The position numbers and the translations under genes are program-made. From Candidatus Jettenia ecosi (GTDB lineage: Bacteria; Planctomycetota; Brocadiia; Brocadiales; Brocadiaceae), in contig SULG01000014.1 of the NCBI GenBank assembly GCA_005524015.1, positions 1 through 56,887 on the forward strand: 56,887 nucleotides of DNA, read 5' to 3'. The notes under the pieces are model-generated. The model was not told the origin of the DNA. It saw nothing but the letters and a program-made list of their open reading frames with translations, and made no database searches. Of the stretch, positions 52,861 through 56,887 are shown piece after piece. Position 1 is the stretch's first letter, and every line of letters starts with the position of its first letter.

Positions 52861-55227
52861 ATGATGAGTAAGGAAAATAAGGCGAAACACGAACTCATAC
52901 AAGAGATAGAGGAGCTTCAAACCCGGCTCAATGAGGCAGAGGAGGCTCTTCATGCCATAAGAAACGGAGATGTAGATGCTATCGTCATTCGTGGTCATAA
53001 GGGAGAGCAAGTTTATTCTTTAACGAGTGAAGAATACCCTTATCGCGTTATTGTAGAAAGCATAAACGAAGGAGCAGTAACCCTTACCCCTGAAGGCACT
53101 ATTCTTTATGCAAATAAACGTCTCGCAGAAATACTAAAATTCCCCTTGGAAGAGATAATAAGTCGCTCATTTTATGATTTTATATCGGAAAAAGACAGAG
53201 GTTTCTTTTCCGTACTCTTAGAAAAAAGTCTCAGGAAAGGCTCAAAGGGAAGAATTACCCTGGTGAACAGTGAAGATACTCATTTGCCGGTCTACCTTTC
53301 GTTAAATTCATTCTTAATTGATGATAAATCCAGCGTAAGCATGATTATAACTGATTTAACGGAAGCGCTAGAGGCAGAAGCATTTTCTGACACAATCCTG
53401 GACCAGGCAGCAGAATCTATTATTGTTTGTAATGAACATGGCCTTATCACACGCGTAAATTCAGCAGCTCAGGCCTTATGCGATAAAAATCTCTACCTGC
53501 AACCATTCGATACTATATTTCCTCTTACATACCGGAATGGAAAAGATGACAAACAGGTAAAAACCTTTTCCATTTCTGCCACCCTGCAAGGGCAAACACT
53601 CAAAAACAAGGAGGTGGAATTTTGTGAAGACGGACAAACTCATCATTTTGTTTTAAACGCCGGACCGCTTACCAGCATTCAGAGTAAAAACCTGGGTTGT
53701 GTAATCACCCTCACCAATATAACAGCAAGTAAAAAGGCGGAAAAGGCCCTGGAGATAGACCAACAACGGTTCTTTTCCCTCCTGAACGAACTTCCTGGTT
53801 ATGTTTTTCTTCAGGGACCCGACTATTCTATCCGTTATGCAAACCGCTATTTTTGCGAGATCTTTGGGAAACCCGATGGAAATCCATGCTACAAAATAAC
53901 CCAACGAGGCAGAAAGCCATGTGAAAATTGCCCTGCCGCCCAAGCTCTTAAAACGAAAAACAGAACAACCTGGGAATGGACTTCACCGGACGGAAGATTC
54001 TATCAGGTATATAACTATCCATTTATCGATATTGACGGCTCTCCTCTTACCCTCGAGTTAGGAATTGACATAAGTGACCGCAAACGTGCTGAAGAAGCAT
54101 CGCGTGTAAGCGAAAACAAGTATCAGTTACTCTTCGAGAGCCTTCCTCAAAGGATATTTTATAAAGACAAAAATCTGATCTATGTATCCTGCAATGAGAA
54201 TTTAGCCAGCGACTTACATATCAGCCCAAATGAGATCATGGGAAAGACAGATTATGATATCTATCCCAAAGAACTTGCCGATACATACCGGGAAGCGGAT
54301 GCGAGCGTTATAGAATCAGGACAGACAGAGGATACAGAAGAGGAGTATATCAAGGATGGAAAAAACTTAATTATTCGCACGGTGAGAACTCCTATAAAGG
54401 ACGAGAACGGTGATGTACTTGGTATCCTGGGCGCATTCCTGGACATTACCGAAAAGATAACCCTGCAGAGAGAAGCAGAACGATCACGGCATCTTGCAGC
54501 ATTGGGAGAATTGGCAGCCGGCGTGGGCCATGAAATCAATAACCCTATAACCGGCATTATCAACTGCGCCCAAATACTGTTTAACAAAAGCAAAGAGGAA
54601 AGCAGGGAAAAAGATCTCGCCAGACGAGTTATCAAAGAAGGCAATCGTATAGCCAACATAGTCCATAGCCTCCTTTCCTTTACCAGAAGGGATACCCATG
54701 AGAAAAAGAGCATGGTTAGCATTCGTGAAATCCTCTACGAAACACTTATTCTGACGGAGGCATATTTACGCAAAGAGGGTATCAGGATAAAGCTGGATAT
54801 TCCGCACAATCTGCCTGCAATAACGGTACATCCACATTTGATTCAGCAAGTCTTTTTAAATGTCATCAATAATGCACGGTATGCCCTGAACCAAAGATAT
54901 CCGGAAGCAAATGATAATAAAACCCTTGAGATTTCAGGTGAAGAAGTAACGATCGATAATTGCCCTTATGTGAAGATAATGTTTTACGATCAGGGCATCG
55001 GTATACCCGCCAGGATAAAGGACAAAATAATGGAACCATTTTTCACCACAAAACCTACTGGCAAAGGAACGGGATTAGGCTTAAATGTGAGCCACAACAT
55101 TATCAGTAACTATCATGGTAAAATTACCATTGATAGTAAAGAGGGAGAATTTACCAAAGTTACGATCATACTACCTGCAAGATCTCAGTCTCACGAAAAT
55201 TGCCAAGAGACAGAAACGGAAAAGTAG
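52861..55227 (+). CDS. Multi-PAS sensor histidine kinase
   Basis: A 788-residue soluble hybrid-sensor-type kinase without membrane helices. An N-terminal coiled coil (KHELIQEIEELQTRLNEAEE) precedes four PAS-like units (about 60-180, 180-300, 300-410 and 415-535; examples NEGAVTLTPEGTILYANKRL, YDIYPKELADTYREAD). The kinase core has the H-box GVGHEINNPITGI, N-box NVINNARYALNQRY, G1 DQGIGIPARIKDKI and G2 GKGTGLGLNVSHNI. PAS3 has a PCYKITQ..PCENCP cysteine group, as in some redox-responsive PAS domains. No response regulator gene follows. It forms a pair with the KaiB-like gene 18 bp upstream, a split version of the SasA (KaiB-like domain plus kinase) idea. Confidence 0.92.
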   Translation: MMSKENKAKHELIQEIEELQTRLNEAEEALHAIRNGDVDAIVIRGHKGEQVYSLTSEEYPYRVIVESINEGAVTLTPEGTILYANKRLAEILKFPLEEIISRSFYDFISEKDRGFFSVLLEKSLRKGSKGRITLVNSEDTHLPVYLSLNSFLIDDKSSVSMIITDLTEALEAEAFSDTILDQAAESIIVCNEHGLITRVNSAAQALCDKNLYLQPFDTIFPLTYRNGKDDKQVKTFSISATLQGQTLKNKEVEFCEDGQTHHFVLNAGPLTSIQSKNLGCVITLTNITASKKAEKALEIDQQRFFSLLNELPGYVFLQGPDYSIRYANRYFCEIFGKPDGNPCYKITQRGRKPCENCPAAQALKTKNRTTWEWTSPDGRFYQVYNYPFIDIDGSPLTLELGIDISDRKRAEEASRVSENKYQLLFESLPQRIFYKDKNLIYVSCNENLASDLHISPNEIMGKTDYDIYPKELADTYREADASVIESGQTEDTEEEYIKDGKNLIIRTVRTPIKDENGDVLGILGAFLDITEKITLQREAERSRHLAALGELAAGVGHEINNPITGIINCAQILFNKSKEESREKDLARRVIKEGNRIANIVHSLLSFTRRDTHEKKSMVSIREILYETLILTEAYLRKEGIRIKLDIPHNLPAITVHPHLIQQVFLNVINNARYALNQRYPEANDNKTLEISGEEVTIDNCPYVKIMFYDQGIGIPARIKDKIMEPFFTTKPTGKGTGLGLNVSHNIISNYHGKITIDSKEGEFTKVTIILPARSQSHENCQETETEK

Positions 55228-55289
55228 ATAAAACTATAGTTACTCAAAATGATGTTGGATCATACTTTTGTAGGGGCGAATACAGAGCC

Positions 55290-55353
55290 GATGTAGGACA
55301 AGGCTTTAGCCTTGCTCCCCCGGCCTGACTATATGTACGAAGATAGCAATCCT
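55290..55353 (+). repeat. Dispersed repeat, family A, 5' part
   Basis: GATGTAGGACAAGGCTTTAG CCTTGCTCCCC and CTGACTATATGTACGAAGAT AGCAATCC match the family, then the sequence diverges where the second hairpin should start. Just beyond is TGTTGTCCGAAAATACAA, which resembles the arm of the MITE-like element at 294. Confidence 0.6.
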
Positions 55354-55520
55354 TCACATGTTGTCCGAAAATACAAGCTTGCAAGAGAGGGCAAAGAATA
55401 TATTTCATAACATAGGCTAGCAAATGCTCATGCCATATAAGTCCTTGAATATCAACACTTGCTTTTTTGTATTGTGCATTCTCAAACGGCCTGACAAGCA
55501 CATGCTTCTTCTCTGTCACA

Positions 55521-55603
55521 TAAGTACCTGAACATAAATATTTGCATACTGAAAACCCCTGTATACAAAGATACATGTACAAAAATTTGTGGTCAGGTAC
55601 TTA
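55521..55603. repeat. Inverted pair of TAAGTACCTGA..TCAGGTACTTA sequences
   Basis: The arm at 55575-55603 (ATGTACAAAAATTTGTGGTC AGGTACTTA) has an imperfect inverted mate at 55521-55549 (TAAGTACCTGAACATAAATA..) 25 bp away, and an exact 29-bp direct copy at 55864-55892. It looks like the ends of a small mobile or REP-type element. No transposase is seen. Confidence 0.55.
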
Positions 55604-55620
55604 CCATGAAGATGATCTCT

Positions 55621-55780
55621 ATTTCAAGCCCGAAGGGCTGTCATGATTATAGATAATGAATTACCGCAAAATCAATAACCCTGAAGGGGTGAAATAATTA
55701 TCAGTTTTCCATGCCACCCCTTCGGGGTTCAAATCCTTTCTTCTGCTCTTTTGCTATAATCATACCATCCCTTCGGGATT
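55621..55780. repeat. Four-hairpin repeat unit, family C, copy 2
   Basis: AGCCCGAAGGGCTGTCATGA TTATAG, AACCCTGAAGGGGTGAAATA, GCCACCCCTTCGGGGTTC and CTATAATCATACCATCCC TTCGGGAT, in forward-forward-reverse-reverse order. The outer pair and the inner pair face each other, so the whole unit is a quasi-palindrome. It is part of the 1.5-kb gene-free stretch 55228-56754. Confidence 0.75.
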
Positions 55781-55863
55781 ATGAGACAAAAACACCTTGA
55801 TACTCTGTCACGCCGTTTCTTTGGATTCTGTCTTCTGAATTCTCTATTCTGTTGACAAAGAGA

Positions 55864-55892
55864 ATGTACAAAAATTTGTGGTCAGGTACTTA
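55864..55892 (+). repeat. Exact 29-bp direct repeat of 55575-55603
   Basis: Identical to the earlier copy over 29 bases, 289 bp downstream; the two copies bracket a family C unit. They could be the ends of a composite element or a duplication made when the unit inserted. Confidence 0.65.
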
Positions 55893-55928
55893 TATCTTTT
55901 CAGCTTCAACTGTTGATCTTTATACTAA

Positions 55929-56029
55929 TACCAATTTGCTTTCAAACATTAAAAGATAATCCAATTGAATCCTGCCATATATAGCATATATATTTCATAA
56001 TATATTTATTGTTTGAAAGCGAATTGGTA
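55929..56029. mobile_element. 101-bp MITE-like element with 20-bp terminal inverted repeats
   Basis: The left end TACCAATTTGCTTTCAAACA is mirrored by TGTTTGAAAGCGAATTGGTA at the right end, one mismatch in 20. The 61-bp interior is AT-rich and non-coding. Both sides carry TAA (55926-55928 and 56030-56032), consistent with a 3-bp target duplication. No transposase gene is in the window. Confidence 0.65.
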
Positions 56030-56242
56030 TAAGCCCGAAGGGCTGGTATGATTATAGACTATGAACAACAACAAATAAACAACCCCGATGGGGTGAAATG
56101 ATGCTAAATAGAATATTACCATACCATCAAATCCCGAAGGGATGGCATATTAACACAGGTTTTCCCATATATCACCCCTTCGGGGTTGAAGGGCTTTTTC
56201 TGTTTTTTGCTATAATCATGACATCCCTACGGGATTAGGTAG
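56030..56242. repeat. Hairpin repeat unit, family C, copy 3 (five palindromes)
   Basis: AGCCCGAAGGGCTGGTATGATT, ACCCCGATGGGGTGAAATGA, ATCCCGAAGGGATGGCAT, CACCCCTTCGGGGTTGAA and GCTATAATCATGACATCCC TACGGGAT: three forward and two reverse hairpins. Mutations within stems are mostly compensated or in loops. Confidence 0.75.
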
Positions 56243-56311
56243 AGACGCAAAATCTTACGTCTGTACAATTGCAAAATCTTGCGTCTCCAAAATCTTGCAT
56301 CTGTACAATCG
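56239..56311. repeat. GACGCAAAATCTTGCGTC palindromes
   Basis: Partly degraded tandem copies of GAGACGCAAAATCTTACGTC; a perfect copy, GTAGAGACGCAAAATC..GCGTCTCTAC, lies at 56506-56533. Short palindromes of this kind are common in several bacterial groups. A lone family C half is at 56436-56452 (AAGCCTGAAGGGGTGAAATG). Confidence 0.55.
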
Positions 56312-56584
56312 CTCTCATCATTCAATAATCATTCAATCCCTTTGAGATGAGAAAACGACAAAAGAAATCGAGCTTTTACCGGCATACAGCACGGCATTGA
56401 TCAGACAGGAAAAAGAAAGATGATATAATTTAAGCCTGAAGGGGTGAAATGATGAGAGAACCCCATGGATGAAACTGAATACACCAGCGTGTATCAGAAC
56501 ACAACGTAGAGACGCAAAATCTTGCGTCTCTACTATTGTGTACATGGTAAAAATTAATCAATACACTGGAGAGCATTTGATTTA

Positions 56585-56670
56585 CAAAACAATTCTCTAA
56601 CAACCTATTTAGTCTTGCTTCACTGCCTGAATGTGTACTCAAAAATAGCAAACCTTCAGAACTGAATTTC
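56585..56670 (+). repeat. Decayed family A repeat joined to a solo MITE end
   Basis: AAACAATTCTCTAACAACCT ATTTAGTCTTGCTT matches, with several changes, the right arm and flank of the element at 397-425 (AAACAATTCTCGGACAGCCT GTTTAGCCTCGCC). It continues as family A sequence (GCCTGAATGTGTACTCAAAA.. ATAGCAAACC). So the same repeat-plus-MITE junction is present twice in the window. Confidence 0.55.
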
Positions 56671-56693
56671 CCATCTTTTTCAACGGGCAATTA

Positions 56694-56721
56694 TTGACTT
56701 TTTTTGTGTTTATGTTATAGA
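56694..56721 (+). promoter_or_regulatory. Possible sigma-70 promoter of the edge gene
   Basis: TTGACT (56694-56699), 16-bp spacer, TATAGA (56716-56721), the same -35 box and spacer as the predicted nuo promoter. Initiation near 56728 would leave a leader of about 27 nt before ATG 56755. Confidence 0.4.
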
Positions 56722-56754
56722 TAATACATCTGTTAACCCTTTATCTATAAAAAC

Positions 56755-56887
56755 ATGAGAAAAACCGCTTCTATTTGTTTCATTCTCCTTCTCAGTCTCT
56801 CAACCCTGAGCCAACATAGCGCTCACGGATATGGATACGCCAGAGAAGAAGACCCCCTCATTAAGGCATTTCGGGCTATTATTTTTT
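56755..56887 (+). CDS. Secreted protein, N-terminal part only (cut by window edge)
   Basis: The frame is open to the end of the window. Its first residues MRKTASICFILLLSLSTLSQ then HSAHG form a clear signal peptide, likely cleaved after A or G near residue 24; the mature start is GYGYAREEDPLIKAFRAI. No ribosome-binding site is evident. Family cannot be told from 44 residues. Confidence 0.5.
   Translation, partial: MRKTASICFILLLSLSTLSQHSAHGYGYAREEDPLIKAFRAIIF

Noticed and set aside
55244-55582. A 112-codon frame on the minus strand downstream of the kinase
   Set aside because: It runs through a family A repeat and the TAAGTACCTGA palindrome, has no ribosome-binding site and no resemblance to any family I know.
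49783-56452. CRISPR array
   Set aside because: The repeated palindromes alternate in orientation, vary in sequence and spacing, and have no cas genes; they are hairpin repeats, not CRISPR.

Overview
This window looks like one stretch of chromosome from an anaerobic, AT-rich (roughly 40% GC by eye), Gram-negative-type bacterium. I favour a planctomycete of the anammox group (Brocadiales). The reasons are a full 14-gene complex I cluster, an outer-membrane lipid-transport set (YdbH/YnbE/YdbL), a large SRP RNA, a KaiB/PAS-kinase pair and long intergenic regions full of palindromic repeats. That placement is inference from gene content and style; no rRNA or anammox marker gene lies in the window.

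Layout. 0.5-5.5 kb (minus strand): ydbH-ynbE-ydbL, then a DUF3307 membrane protein and a SatD-like regulator. 5.9-9.7 kb: a decayed ABC-transporter ATPase, a GT4 glycosyltransferase and a six-hairpin glycosidase-like protein. 10.3-10.8 kb: a DUF309 protein. 11.0-26.6 kb (minus): the respiratory complex I operon nuoA-B-C-D-E-F-G-[double desulforedoxin]-H-I-J-K-L-M-N, with a good promoter almost on top of the nuoA start. 26.8-31.2 kb (minus): XerD-type recombinase, UbiB/ABC1 kinase, a 25-codon phasin-like remnant, DUF2284 and DUF6901-like proteins. 31.4-37.4 kb (plus): an information-processing block of tRNA-Arg(ACG), tadA, two tRNA-Ser genes, SRP RNA, dnaX, ebfC, recR, rpoN and a small lipoprotein. 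37.4-43.0 kb: an N-acyl-D-amino-acid deacylase, a CYTH fragment, a primary-type sigma-70 factor, a 31-residue basic protein and clpX. 43.1-52.0 kb (minus): a Uma2 remnant, a TPR/MA-like metallopeptidase, a 1145-residue DUF4175-like membrane coiled-coil protein, cutA, two small membrane proteins and a TPR lipoprotein. 52.4-55.2 kb (plus): a KaiB-like protein and a multi-PAS histidine kinase. The last 1.5 kb is repeat-dense, ending in a secreted-protein gene cut by the window edge.

The most notable signals are as follows. (1) dnaX carries an A9 tract at the usual gamma/tau boundary and a compensating A7 tract 115 bp later; together they give a short product from the normal frame and a tau-like extension only after slippage at both tracts (or they are two homopolymer errors). 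(2) A (AGGA)7 tetranucleotide repeat closes the kaiB-like gene just before the kinase start; losing one unit would convert the junction to an ATGA stop/start overlap. (3) A two-domain desulforedoxin-type protein is translationally coupled to nuoH inside the complex I operon, whose NuoF carries an extra two-cluster ferredoxin tail. (4) A recurrent multi-hairpin repeat unit of about 155 bp occurs in intergenic DNA, along with two MITE-like elements, one of them nested in another repeat. A third poly-A frame problem (kaiB) means that assembly error must be excluded before any recoding claim is accepted.
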